18,055 nt of DNA from Acidimicrobiaceae bacterium. GTDB lineage: Bacteria; Actinomycetota; Acidimicrobiia; Acidimicrobiales; Aldehydirespiratoraceae. The stretch lies in assembly GCA_009840695.1 (NCBI GenBank), contig VXNG01000095.1:1-18055 (forward strand), read 5' to 3'. Positions 7,548-14,978 of this stretch are shown piece by piece (the stretch's first letter is position 1; each line of letters begins with the position of its first letter). The notes beneath the pieces were generated by a model that was not told the DNA's origin, made no database searches, and saw only the letters and a list, made by a program, of their open reading frames with translations. A program made the position numbers and the translations under genes.

Positions 7548-8494
7548 TCATCGACGGGCTCCAGATCAACGACTGGTCCCGCGCCGTTATCGACGAGGTC
7601 AGATCGGGCGGGGTGGACGTCGTCCACGCCACCGTGGGCGCGTGGGAGGACCTCGCCGGAGCCATGACGCGCATCGGAGCGTTCCGCCATCTGTGCCGGC
7701 ACAATGCCGACGCCATCCGGGTGGTCACGAACGTCGAGGAGATCCATCGTGCCGTAGCCGACAATGTGCTCGGCGCGGTGCTCGGCTTCCAGAACAGCAC
7801 GATGCTCGGCGACGACCCCGAGATGGCCCAGATCTTCGCCGACGTCGGCGTACGGGTAGTGCAACTCACCTACAACATCGCCAACCATCTTGGAGCCAGC
7901 TGCTGGGAGCCGAACGACGGCGGGCTCACCCGCGCCGGGCACCGGATGGTGGCCGCGCTGAACGGCGCCGGAGTGCTGATCGACCTCTCCCATGTCGGCA
8001 ACTCCACGAGCCTCGACGCGGTGCACGCATCGTCGCAGCCCGCGGCGGTAACTCACGGCAACCCGCTGTGGTTCTGCGACTCGCCCCGCAACAAGCCCGA
8101 CGAGGTGCTCGAGGCGGTCGCAAGTCGCGGCGGGGTGATCGGCTGCACCCTCTACCCGCTGTTCATGGGCGGCGCTGAAGTAAGCCGGAAGGACTACTGC
8201 TCCATGATCGCCCGGCTCGCCGACCAGATCGGCGTTGAGCACGTGGCCATCGGAACCGACGCGGTGCTCGGATGGGACCCGGCTGCGCTGAGCTGGATGC
8301 GCAGCGGCCGCTGGGATCGCCCGGAGGGGCCCGACGACGCTCCCGCCTTTCCCGAGTGGCCGCTGTGGTTCCGGGGACCCAGGGACTTCGGCTCGCTCGC
8401 CGAGGGCCTCGACGGAGCCGGATTCTCGCCCGCCGAGCGCGACTCCATCCTCGGCGGCAACTGGCTGCGCCTCTTCTCGGTGGTGTTCGGGTGA
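7544..8494 (+). CDS. Peptidase M19 (membrane dipeptidase)-like protein with atypical metal site
   Basis: This 316-residue TIM-barrel amidohydrolase is of the renal-dipeptidase family. Family hallmarks kept are DLSHVG (147-152, first barrel histidine), THGNP (170-174, second histidine), PRNK (181-184), GTD (237-239) and the C-terminal GGNWLR (304-309). Two canonical positions are changed. The N-terminal HxD metal motif is replaced by 'DGLQINDWSR', and the bridging Glu is Gln in GFQN (81-84). There is no signal peptide, so it is cytoplasmic. I recall the same substitutions in the M19 protein beside the Pseudomonas dimethylglycine genes dgcAB; if right, a role in methylated-amine metabolism is more likely than dipeptide cleavage. 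It starts on ATGA overlapping the upstream stop, and the next gene follows after 3 bases. Confidence 0.82.
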   Translation: MIIDGLQINDWSRAVIDEVRSGGVDVVHATVGAWEDLAGAMTRIGAFRHLCRHNADAIRVVTNVEEIHRAVADNVLGAVLGFQNSTMLGDDPEMAQIFADVGVRVVQLTYNIANHLGASCWEPNDGGLTRAGHRMVAALNGAGVLIDLSHVGNSTSLDAVHASSQPAAVTHGNPLWFCDSPRNKPDEVLEAVASRGGVIGCTLYPLFMGGAEVSRKDYCSMIARLADQIGVEHVAIGTDAVLGWDPAALSWMRSGRWDRPEGPDDAPAFPEWPLWFRGPRDFGSLAEGLDGAGFSPAERDSILGGNWLRLFSVVFG

Positions 8495-8497
8495 CGG

Positions 8498-9079
8498 ATG
8501 GCGGAGCCCGCGGCTGACATGGGCGCGACCGTCACGGTGGCGCCCCGGGAGATCCACGATCTCGCCTACCGAGCCTGCCGCATCGCCGGATGCGACCCGG
8601 GAACCGCCGAGCGGATCGCCGAGAACGTCACGTTCGCGGAGATTCACCACGGCGCGGCTGTGCGAGCCCTCTGCGAGACGCTCGAGGCCGCCGACCTCCC
8701 GACATCGGCCTGGGCAACCGCGCCCGATGCGCTGCTGTCAGCCGAGATCGCAGCACGCTCCAGTGGCACGGCTTCGGCCACCTTCGATCCACCGGTACCG
8801 CTGGCGTCCATCGCGGCCTCCCTCCAGCAGAGTCTGGAGCGCGGCGTGGTACCAGCCGGGATCGACGGCAGGGTGTCAGGTGCCACGACAGTAGGCGTCG
8901 TCGAACTGCACTCCGTCGACCCGCAGGCCGGAGCCGCGAGCCGGCTGCGGATCGACGAGGCCCGCTCCGACGCTCACAGGCTCGGTATCGGGATCGACCA
9001 GCTCTGGTTCAGCAGGCTCGAAGCAGCCGCCGCCGGGTTCCTGGTCGCCGAAACCACCCTCGACGACCTGGACGGGTAG
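8498..9079 (+). CDS. Small conserved-looking protein, possibly DUF3726-like
   Basis: This 193-residue soluble protein is the third gene of the cassette, starting 3 bases after the M19-like stop. The N-terminal section (about 16-65) is helical, with 'EIHDLAYRACRIAGCDPGTAERIAENV'-type spacing (given here as its outline: Ala/Gly-rich helix, then Ala-Glu-rich helix, then HHG). That pattern resembles DUF3726 proteins and, more distantly, the N-terminus of LDH2-type dehydrogenases; the length is far too short for LDH2. The middle (90-140) looks strand-rich and the C-terminus contains 'GIDQLWFSRLEA'. No catalytic residues can be assigned. An internal ATG at 8519 is an alternative start. The DUF3726 match is from memory and is weak; the gene itself is well supported by coupling and codon usage. 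Confidence 0.72.
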   Translation: MAEPAADMGATVTVAPREIHDLAYRACRIAGCDPGTAERIAENVTFAEIHHGAAVRALCETLEAADLPTSAWATAPDALLSAEIAARSSGTASATFDPPVPLASIAASLQQSLERGVVPAGIDGRVSGATTVGVVELHSVDPQAGAASRLRIDEARSDAHRLGIGIDQLWFSRLEAAAAGFLVAETTLDDLDG

Positions 9080-9083
9080 TCCT

Positions 9084-9106
9084 CGGACGAAACCGCGCCT
9101 CGTCCG
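9084..9106 (+). terminator. Hairpin after the three-gene cassette
   Basis: CGGACGA at 9084-9090 pairs with TCGTCCG at 9100-9106 around a 9-base loop, immediately after the stop at 9077-9079. A TTTT run follows only at 9116, so termination is plausible but not textbook. It separates the cassette from the promoter of the LIV transporter. Confidence 0.5.
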
Positions 9107-9115
9107 CCACACGCC

Positions 9116-9140
9116 TTTTCAAAAAAGCGATGTCACTCTC
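9116..9140 (+). promoter_or_regulatory. Operator-like site A upstream of the LIV transporter promoter
   Basis: This 25-nt stretch matches, in 20 of 25 positions, the reverse complement of 14979-15003 in the tetR/acyl-CoA ligase intergenic region. The shared pattern is TTTTCAAAA, then CGA, GTC and CTCT at fixed spacing. The core AG-GA--TC-CT is partly palindromic. It ends exactly at the -35 box (9141), where a bound repressor or activator could act on RNA polymerase. Confidence 0.6.
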
Positions 9141-9169
9141 TTGACAGTAGAAGTGGAGACATCTATCGT
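9141..9169 (+). promoter_or_regulatory. Sigma70-like promoter of the LIV transporter operon
   Basis: A perfect TTGACA -35 box (9141-9146) and a TATCGT -10-like box (9164-9169, 4 of 6 consensus) are separated by 17 bases. Transcription would start near 9176, leaving a leader of about 50 bases that contains AAGGAG at 9215-9220 before the ATG at 9226. It supports independent transcription of the LIV operon. Confidence 0.6.
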
Positions 9170-9225
9170 CGGGCGTCAGTCGATCTTGCAGATGGAATCG
9201 GCCTCGGGCAGTTCAAGGAGTAGAC

Positions 9226-10836
9226 ATGCAAATGACCCGACCCACGAACGGAGCACGGAAAGTGATCGGGTGGCGCCTGCTGGCCGCACTGCTCGCGATC
9301 CTGAGCCTCGCTGCGGCCGCATGCGGCGACGACTCGTCAGACGACGCCGCTCCAGAGCCCGCGCCCACGACCGCGGCCCCTGCGGTCGACTCTGCCGACA
9401 CCGAAGCGCTCGAGCAGGCCCAGGCCGACGCGGACGCGGCACGGGCAGAGGCCGACGCGGCCGCCGCCGCAGCCGCGGAGGCCGAGGCCGCCCTGGCTGA
9501 GGCGATGGCACAGGCCGAGGCCGACGAAGGCGTCGACCCGTCGATTGTGGCCGATCTCGAGAAACAGCTACAAGAGGCACAGGAGGCCGCGGCCGAGGCC
9601 GAAGCCCTCGCGGCGGCCGAGGCCGAAGCCGCGGCGCAGGCCGAGGAGGCTGCCGCCGCGGCTGCCGCAGCCGTCCCCGTCGACGATCGCATGTGCGTCG
9701 ATGAAGTGGTCATCGGCACCGTTTGGCCCATGTCCGGCACGTTCAGCTTCGTGGGCAGCGCCGAGATCGCCGGGGCGTCCAAGGCGGTGGAGGACATCAA
9801 CGCGGCGGGCGGCATCGAGTCGCTGTGCGGCGCCACGCTGCGACTGGCCATCTACGACGCGGGCGGCTCGGCCGAGGAGGCCGCGACGGCCGTCGAGCGG
9901 CTCCTGGACGACGAGCCCGACGTCTCCGCCATCGCCGGATCCTGGCTGTCGTCGTTCAGCCTGGCCGCCACCGAGGTGTCCGAGCGGGCCGGCATCCCGT
10001 TCGTCACCGAGAGCTTCGCCGACTCCGTCACCGACCGAGAGGGCTTCAGCCACGTGTTCGGCTACTCACCGCCGGCGTCGGCCATCAAGGGCCTCATCCT
10101 CGATGCCATACAGCCCGGCCTCGACCAGGCGGGGATCACGATGGAGACCGTGGCCGTGGTGGGCTCCACGTCGGCGGCCGCAGTGCCTTTGCAGGAGGCC
10201 CTGCTGGCCGAGTTCGGCGAGCGAGGGATCGAGGTCGCGGTCACCGACACCTGGGCCCCGGGCGGACTCGATGATCCTTCCGGCGTGGCCACGAAGATCG
10301 CTAACGCCGACGTCGACGTCATCTTCAACATCGCCTTCGCCTTCAGCGACGTGAGCGGGCTCCAGAACGAGCTGATCGCCCGGGGCGTCACCGCGCCCGT
10401 GGTCCAGAACGGCGGGCAGGGCCTGCTGCCCGCGTGGGCCGACCTCGGCCCTGAGGTGGCCGGGCTGTCGACGTTCGTGTACGCCAACCCGCTTGCCGGA
10501 ACCGACGCCTTCGACGAGCTGGCGGCCGCAATCGACCAGCCCTACGCCCGCCAGGACCACATCGGCGGCTACTTCGTGGTGCATCTCATCGCAGCCGCGC
10601 TGGAGCAGTCCGGCGACCCGTCCCCGGCCGCAGTCACCAGGGCCTTCAACACCGTCAAGCTGACAGAGGGCGTGGCGGTGGACCTCATGCCGACGTCGGC
10701 GATCAGCTTCAGCTCCACCGGCCGCGTCGACCAGCACTTCGGCGTGCTGGCGCAGTGGCAGGAGGTGGACGGGCGCCTGATCCCGTGCACCGTCTATCCG
10801 GTGGAGTTCGCGGTGTGCCAGCCCGTCTGGAGCTGA
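9226..10836 (+). CDS. LivJ-type ABC substrate-binding lipoprotein with coiled-coil tether
   Basis: This 536-residue extracytoplasmic binding lipoprotein is of the branched-chain-amino-acid (Peripla_BP_6) class. AAGGAG lies 5 bases before the ATG. A basic N-terminus, hydrophobic stretch and lipobox LAAAAC (Cys33) are followed by a Pro/Thr/Ala linker, then Ala/Glu-rich helix at about 58-150, interrupted near 101-107. The ligand domain begins near 157: IGTVWPMSGTFSFVG, 'GASKAVEDINAAGGI' and 'IYDAGGSAEEAATAVERLL' are classic for the family. Without the roughly 120-residue tether it has normal length. It heads a livJ-H-MG-F operon. The family also binds aromatic acids, amides and other organic acids; the acyl-CoA ligase operon nearby suggests a carboxylic acid rather than Leu/Ile/Val, but the ligand cannot be read from the sequence. 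Confidence 0.88.
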   Translation: MQMTRPTNGARKVIGWRLLAALLAILSLAAAACGDDSSDDAAPEPAPTTAAPAVDSADTEALEQAQADADAARAEADAAAAAAAEAEAALAEAMAQAEADEGVDPSIVADLEKQLQEAQEAAAEAEALAAAEAEAAAQAEEAAAAAAAAVPVDDRMCVDEVVIGTVWPMSGTFSFVGSAEIAGASKAVEDINAAGGIESLCGATLRLAIYDAGGSAEEAATAVERLLDDEPDVSAIAGSWLSSFSLAATEVSERAGIPFVTESFADSVTDREGFSHVFGYSPPASAIKGLILDAIQPGLDQAGITMETVAVVGSTSAAAVPLQEALLAEFGERGIEVAVTDTWAPGGLDDPSGVATKIANADVDVIFNIAFAFSDVSGLQNELIARGVTAPVVQNGGQGLLPAWADLGPEVAGLSTFVYANPLAGTDAFDELAAAIDQPYARQDHIGGYFVVHLIAAALEQSGDPSPAAVTRAFNTVKLTEGVAVDLMPTSAISFSSTGRVDQHFGVLAQWQEVDGRLIPCTVYPVEFAVCQPVWS

Positions 10837-10880
10837 CGAGAGTCCATCTCCCCGCGGTACTCGATACCTTCTCCCAGGAG

Positions 10881-10916
10881 CCGGCCCCGTCCCCGACTGA
10901 CTGGGGGCGGGGCTGG
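10881..10916 (+). terminator. Intercistronic hairpin between the binding protein and livH
   Basis: Positions 10881-10894 can pair with 10903-10916 over 14 positions with two G-U type pairs and an 8-base loop. The right arm ends 8 bases before the livH ATG and includes the only purine-rich stretch that could act as its ribosome-binding site. Such a hairpin would lower permease expression relative to the binding protein by partial termination, 3'-end protection or occlusion of initiation. Confidence 0.6.
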
Positions 10917-10924
10917 TTGACGTG

Positions 10925-11806
10925 ATGGTCGAATTCCTCCAGTTCCTAGTACCCGGGATCCTGATCGGCGGCGTCTACGCGCTGCTGGCGTCGGGCCTCG
11001 GGCTCATCTTCGGCGTGATGCGGGTCGTGAACTTCGCGCAGGCGGACTTCATGATGCTCGCCATGTACCTCTCATGGGCACTGTTCGCGGGCGGCGTCGG
11101 CTTGGACCCGTTCCTGGCTGTGCCCGCCGTCTTCGTCTTGTTCCTGGTGCTGGGGATGGCAGTCCACTGGCTGTTCATCCGCTTCGTGATCGGCAAGCGC
11201 GAGAACCACGACGCCCAGGTGATACTCACCATCGGGCTGGGGCTGATCTTCCAGAACCTCATCCTCATCAGGTACTCGTCGGAGCCGCGCGTGGTGGCGC
11301 CGTCGTATGCCAACGCCGGCGACTTCATCGGCGACATCTTCATCAGCCGGGTACGCCTCTACGCCTTCCTGCTGTCGGTGCTGGTGGCGGCGCTCCTCTT
11401 CCTGTTCCTCAACCGGTCCCGCACCGGGCGAGCCATCCGGGCCGCATCGGAGAACTGGGAGGCGGCCACCTACATGGGAATCGACATCGACCGCACCAAC
11501 CGCATCGCCTTCGGGGTCGGCGTGGCCCTCACCGCGGTGGGGGGATCGGCCCTCGTGACCTTCCAGAGCATCACCCCGTTCGTGGGGTTCCGGTTCGTGG
11601 TCGTGATGTTCGCCGCGGTCGTGCTCGGCGGCCTCGGCAGCGTCAGCGGCGCGTTCGTGGGAGGCGTCCTGATCGGGATCATCCAGTCGGTGTCACAGGT
11701 GTGGACCTCGGCCGCGGTGAAGAACGTCTGGGTGTTCGCCCTGTTCCTGCTCATCCTCTACGTGCGGCCCAACGGCCTGTTCGGCAAGGTTCAGCGGGCC
11801 ATCTGA
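10925..11806 (+). CDS. livH: Branched-chain amino acid-type ABC transporter permease (LivH)
   Basis: This inner-membrane permease of about 293 residues has about eight hydrophobic segments and is of normal LivH length. Diagnostic stretches are 'GGVYALLASGLGLIFGVMRVVNFAQADFM' near the N-terminus (shown here only as landmark; key residues are the N-F-A-Q-A segment), 'RTGRAIRAASENWEAATYMGID' as the ATPase-coupling loop at about 166-187, and GGLGSVSGAFVGG near 237. GTG at 10922 and ATG at 10925 are both possible starts; ATG is preferred, and no strong Shine-Dalgarno sequence is free of the upstream hairpin. Its TGA (11804-11806) overlaps the next ATG by one base. It pairs with the LivM half of the next gene to form the transmembrane channel. 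Confidence 0.92.
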   Translation: MVEFLQFLVPGILIGGVYALLASGLGLIFGVMRVVNFAQADFMMLAMYLSWALFAGGVGLDPFLAVPAVFVLFLVLGMAVHWLFIRFVIGKRENHDAQVILTIGLGLIFQNLILIRYSSEPRVVAPSYANAGDFIGDIFISRVRLYAFLLSVLVAALLFLFLNRSRTGRAIRAASENWEAATYMGIDIDRTNRIAFGVGVALTAVGGSALVTFQSITPFVGFRFVVVMFAAVVLGGLGSVSGAFVGGVLIGIIQSVSQVWTSAAVKNVWVFALFLLILYVRPNGLFGKVQRAI

Positions 11807-13608
11807 TGCGGCGCGTCGTTCCCTTCGTCGTCCTCATCGCCGTCGTTGCGGTCCTCAACGGCTGGCTCGACCAGCGGTTCTATGTCCGGGTGCTCACGCT
11901 CTCGGTCGTGTGGGCGCTCGCCGGGGTGGCGTGGAACCTGATGGCCAAGGCCGGCCAGATCTCGCTGGGCCACAGCGCGTTCGTCGGTATCGGCGCGTAC
12001 GGCTTCACCATCCTGCTGCGCGGCGACGGAACCTCCCCGTGGACCGGCATGGCCATCGGTATGGGTGTCGCCGCGGCGGTGGCCCTCATCATCGGCCTGC
12101 CCACCTTCCGGCTCAGGGGGTTCTACTTCACCCTGGCCACCATCTCATTCCCGCTCATCATGGAACTCCTCGTCTCGCACTACGGAGACCCTGAACTCAC
12201 GGTCCCGTTCCATCCCGAGAGCGAGTGGAAGTTCATGGAGTTCTCCAACTCCCACACCTACGTGTGGGTCGGCCTGGGGATGCTGGTCATCGCTCTGGCG
12301 ATCAGCGAACTGATCGACGTGACCTCCTTCGGGTTCGCCCTCCGCGCCATCCGCGACAACGAGGTCCTGGCCCGGGCCGTGGGCATCCGCACGGTCGCAT
12401 GGAAGTCGGCCGCGTTCATGATCTCGGCCGCGCTGTCGGCCGCTATGGCCGTGCTGTGGGTCAAGGCCGTGCTGCGGGTGACCGTCGCCGAGGAGGTCTT
12501 CGGCATCACCGTGGTGATCGTGATGCTGTCGGTGGCCTTCGTCGGCGGGGTCGGCCAGACTTGGGGACCGGTCGTCGGCGCGGCGTTCCTGATCCCGCTG
12601 GCGATGTTCCTGGACGACTCGATCGGCGAGTCCGTCCCCGGCGCTCAAGAACTGGTCTATGCGGCCGCGCTCGTGCTCGTCGCGCTGCTGATACCGCGGG
12701 GAATCCTTCCCGCGATCGAGAAGGGCTGCCGCCGGCTGGCGACATGGCCCCGTACATCACTTGAACAGAAGGGTCCAGGCCCTCTCGGGCGTCTGGCGGC
12801 ACCGCCGCCGCGGCCTTCGCCGCTTCTGAGGATGCCGCGAAGAACCCTCCGGCATAGGCTCCCGCAACCGAGCGGCACGCCCGTGCTGGAGGTGGACGGC
12901 GTGGCCAAGAGCTTCGGCGCCAACCGTGTGCTGTCCGACGTGGCCTTCAGCGTCGATGCGGGCCGGCGGGTCGGCATCATCGGCCCCAACGGCGCAGGCA
13001 AGACGACGCTCTTCAACATCATGACCGCACACCTGCGCGCCGACTCCGGACGGATCCTGTTCAAAGGGATGCCGGTGGACCGGATGCGTGCACCGCGGCG
13101 CTACGAGCTCGGAATGTCACGCACGTTCCAGGTTCCCCAGGGCTTCCATCTCATGTCTCCGCTCGACAATGTGGTCGTGGCCGCCATCGGCGCGTCGATG
13201 CCGGATCCGGTGGCCGCCTCGATGGCCATGCTCGAACGAGTGGGTCTCGCCGGCAAGGCGCTCGCTGAGTTGAGCGCCCTCACCACCGCTGAGATCAAGA
13301 GCCTCGAATTGGCCCGCGCCATGGTGAGCGACCCGGACCTGCTGCTGCTCGACGAGCCGCTCGCCGGGCTGAACGAGGCCGAGAGGGCCCGCTTCTTCGA
13401 GACCGTCGACGAGCTCGTCGCGCCGCACACGGCGATCGTGGTGATCGAGCACTCGGTCCGGTCGCTGATCCAGTACGTCGAATCGGTCGTCGCGCTCGAC
13501 GAGGGCCTCGTCATCGCCCAAGGCCCGCCCGAGGACGTCGTGTCGAACCCCCGCGTCATCGAGGCCTACCTCGGATCGAGATGGATGGAACATGCTCGAG
13601 ATCAGTGA
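11806..13608 (+). CDS. Fused LivM permease - LivG ATPase
   Basis: A single 600-residue polypeptide joins the second LIV permease to its ATPase. Residues 1-305 are LivM: multiple membrane segments, the AGQISLGHSAFVGIGAY signature (49-65) and coupling loop AIRDNEVLARAVGI (181-194). A Pro/Arg/Leu-rich linker (about 306-357) leads to LivG: Walker A GPNGAGKTT (393-401), Q-loop FQVPQGF (441-447), Walker B LLLLDEPLAGLN (512-523) and switch His549. The ABC signature is atypical, LSALTTAEIKSLELARAM (489-506), lacking the usual Gly-Gly; LivG variants of the 'LTL..RKRLELARAL' kind exist. Permease-ATPase fusions of this size are known in LIV systems. The ATG overlaps the livH stop, and the 3' end overlaps livF by 17 bases. 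Confidence 0.9.
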   Translation: MRRVVPFVVLIAVVAVLNGWLDQRFYVRVLTLSVVWALAGVAWNLMAKAGQISLGHSAFVGIGAYGFTILLRGDGTSPWTGMAIGMGVAAAVALIIGLPTFRLRGFYFTLATISFPLIMELLVSHYGDPELTVPFHPESEWKFMEFSNSHTYVWVGLGMLVIALAISELIDVTSFGFALRAIRDNEVLARAVGIRTVAWKSAAFMISAALSAAMAVLWVKAVLRVTVAEEVFGITVVIVMLSVAFVGGVGQTWGPVVGAAFLIPLAMFLDDSIGESVPGAQELVYAAALVLVALLIPRGILPAIEKGCRRLATWPRTSLEQKGPGPLGRLAAPPPRPSPLLRMPRRTLRHRLPQPSGTPVLEVDGVAKSFGANRVLSDVAFSVDAGRRVGIIGPNGAGKTTLFNIMTAHLRADSGRILFKGMPVDRMRAPRRYELGMSRTFQVPQGFHLMSPLDNVVVAAIGASMPDPVAASMAMLERVGLAGKALAELSALTTAEIKSLELARAMVSDPDLLLLDEPLAGLNEAERARFFETVDELVAPHTAIVVIEHSVRSLIQYVESVVALDEGLVIAQGPPEDVVSNPRVIEAYLGSRWMEHARDQ

Positions 13609-14305
13609 CCTCAGCGCCGGCTACGACGGAGTCCCCGCGCTGCGCTCCATCAACTTCCGGGTCGGGCCACAGGAGCACGTAGCCATCCTCGGACCCAACG
13701 GCGCGGGCAAGACAACCCTGCTGAAGACGATCAGCGGCACCGTCGAAGCGGACTCCGGCTCGATCCGCTTCGACGGCCAGGACCTGCTGCCGCAGTCGCC
13801 GCACAAGCGGGTCGAGGCCGGGATCGTGCACGTGCCCCAGGGGCGGATGATCTTCGCCTCCATGACAGTGGCCGACAACCTTCGCCTCGGCAGCCACCGC
13901 AGGTTTGCCCGGGACCGCCACGACGAGCGCCGCGAGCTCGTGCTCGATATCTTCCCTGCGCTGGCCGACATGCTCGGCCGCGACGGCGGCGCCCTGTCGG
14001 GCGGCCAGCAGCAGATGCTGGCGGTCGCGCGGGGAGTGATGGCCTGCCCCCGGCTGCTCATGCTCGACGAGCCCTCGATGGGGCTGGCTCCTCGAGCCGC
14101 AGACGACATCTTCGAGGGAATCGCCCGGCTGCTCAAGAGCGAGACGACCGCGATGATCGTCGTCGAGCAAAGAGCCCACGAGGCGTTGGAGGTATGCGAT
14201 CGGGCCTATGTGCTCGAGTCCGCGGAGGTGGCCCTGGAGGCTACGAGTCGGGAACTCCTGGCCGATGAGAGTCTGGCGGCCACCTACCTGGGTTCGGGGG
14301 CATGA
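13592..14305 (+). CDS. livF: Branched-chain amino acid-type ABC transporter ATPase (LivF)
   Basis: This 237-residue second ATPase of the LIV importer is of standard LivF length. It has Walker A GPNGAGKTT (34-42), Q-loop VPQGRMIF (81-88), an intact signature LSGGQQQ (135-141), Walker B LLMLDEPSMGLAP (155-167) and the LivF-typical VVEQ (190-193), where Gln takes the usual switch-histidine place. Its signature is canonical, unlike that of the LivG half of the fusion, so the two nucleotide sites of the transporter are probably unequal. The start overlaps the livMG end by 17 bases. The 3' end overlaps the convergent tetR gene by 22 bases, leaving no room for a terminator. Confidence 0.93.
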   Translation: MLEISDLSAGYDGVPALRSINFRVGPQEHVAILGPNGAGKTTLLKTISGTVEADSGSIRFDGQDLLPQSPHKRVEAGIVHVPQGRMIFASMTVADNLRLGSHRRFARDRHDERRELVLDIFPALADMLGRDGGALSGGQQQMLAVARGVMACPRLLMLDEPSMGLAPRAADDIFEGIARLLKSETTAMIVVEQRAHEALEVCDRAYVLESAEVALEATSRELLADESLAATYLGSGA

Positions 14306-14907
14306 TCGCCGTAGAAGCTCCGGTACCAGGCCCTGGTCACGATGCGCGCCACCGTGTCCACGTCCACCGGCGCCGTGTTGAGCGCGGCGTGGGCGAACGT
14401 CGTGTAGGCGGTCTGCTCGACCAGGGAGGCCATAGCCCGGGCCACCGTGGTCGGATCGAGCCCGTCGAGCCGGACGCGGTCGTCGTTCTCCACCGCATGC
14501 ACGAACCGGGCGACATGGCGCTCTCGCATCGTCCACCAGATCGTGGTGAAACGATCCTCCACCGTCGTCGCCTCGATGAACGCCCGCAGCACGCCGCTGT
14601 TGTCGTGGTAGTGCTGGAGGTACCCGCGGTTGGCTTCGAACAGGGCGGCCTCGGGGTCTTCGGCGATGGGCGTCGACGACCGGCTCCGCCGGAAGAGCTC
14701 CTCGTGGAGGTCCCGGATGACGCTTCCGAAGAGGTCCTCCTTGTTCTCGAAGTACCGGTACAAGCCGCCGAGGGAGAGTCCGGCCTGTTCTGCGACATCG
14801 ATCATGCGAGCATCGACGTAACCGTCTCTGGTGAAGACTTTCGACGCTGCGTCGAGGATCGTCTGTCGTGTTCGCTGACCCTTGGGAGTCGTCGGCTCAG
14901 TGGCCAT
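14284..14907 (-). CDS. TetR/AcrR-family transcriptional regulator
   Basis: This 207-residue DNA-binding regulator starts at the ATG at 14907. Residues of about 10-60 form the TetR helix-turn-helix: 'RTRQTILDAASKVFTRDGY', 'MIDVAEQAGLSLGGLYRYFENKEDLF', in which the recognition-helix region around GLSLGGLYRYF is typical. The remainder is a helical ligand-binding and dimerisation domain with aromatic-rich parts (FTTIWWTMRERH at about 128-139). It is divergent from the acyl-CoA ligase operon, the classic arrangement for a local repressor relieved by a substrate or its CoA ester. A palindromic site lies in the intergenic region, and a related one sits at the LIV promoter. Ligand is not predictable. 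Its last 22 bases overlap livF on the opposite strand. Confidence 0.92.
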   Translation of the reverse strand: MATEPTTPKGQRTRQTILDAASKVFTRDGYVDARMIDVAEQAGLSLGGLYRYFENKEDLFGSVIRDLHEELFRRSRSSTPIAEDPEAALFEANRGYLQHYHDNSGVLRAFIEATTVEDRFTTIWWTMRERHVARFVHAVENDDRVRLDGLDPTTVARAMASLVEQTAYTTFAHAALNTAPVDVDTVARIVTRAWYRSFYGDHAPEPR

Positions 14908-14978
14908 GGTCGCTCGCGTCGTCGGGTGGCACCGGTCAATCCTACCGGCCCGTCCTTCGGCCTGTCCCTCGATAAAAC

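Noticed and set aside
11074..11805. Upstream extension of the livMG frame to 11074
   Set aside because: It overlaps livH in another frame and translates to Arg/His/Gly-rich nonsense; the ATG at 11806 overlapping the livH stop is the proper start.
12720..12880. Possible frameshift or missed stop codon separating livM and livG
   Set aside because: The linker is low-complexity, which raised doubt, but the frame is open throughout, there is no ribosome-binding site or strong start for a separate livG, and LivM-LivG fusions of this size are known.
13556..14536. Minus-strand 326-codon frame opposite livF
   Set aside because: It covers a complete LivF ATPase with all motifs on the plus strand and overlaps the tetR gene in another frame.
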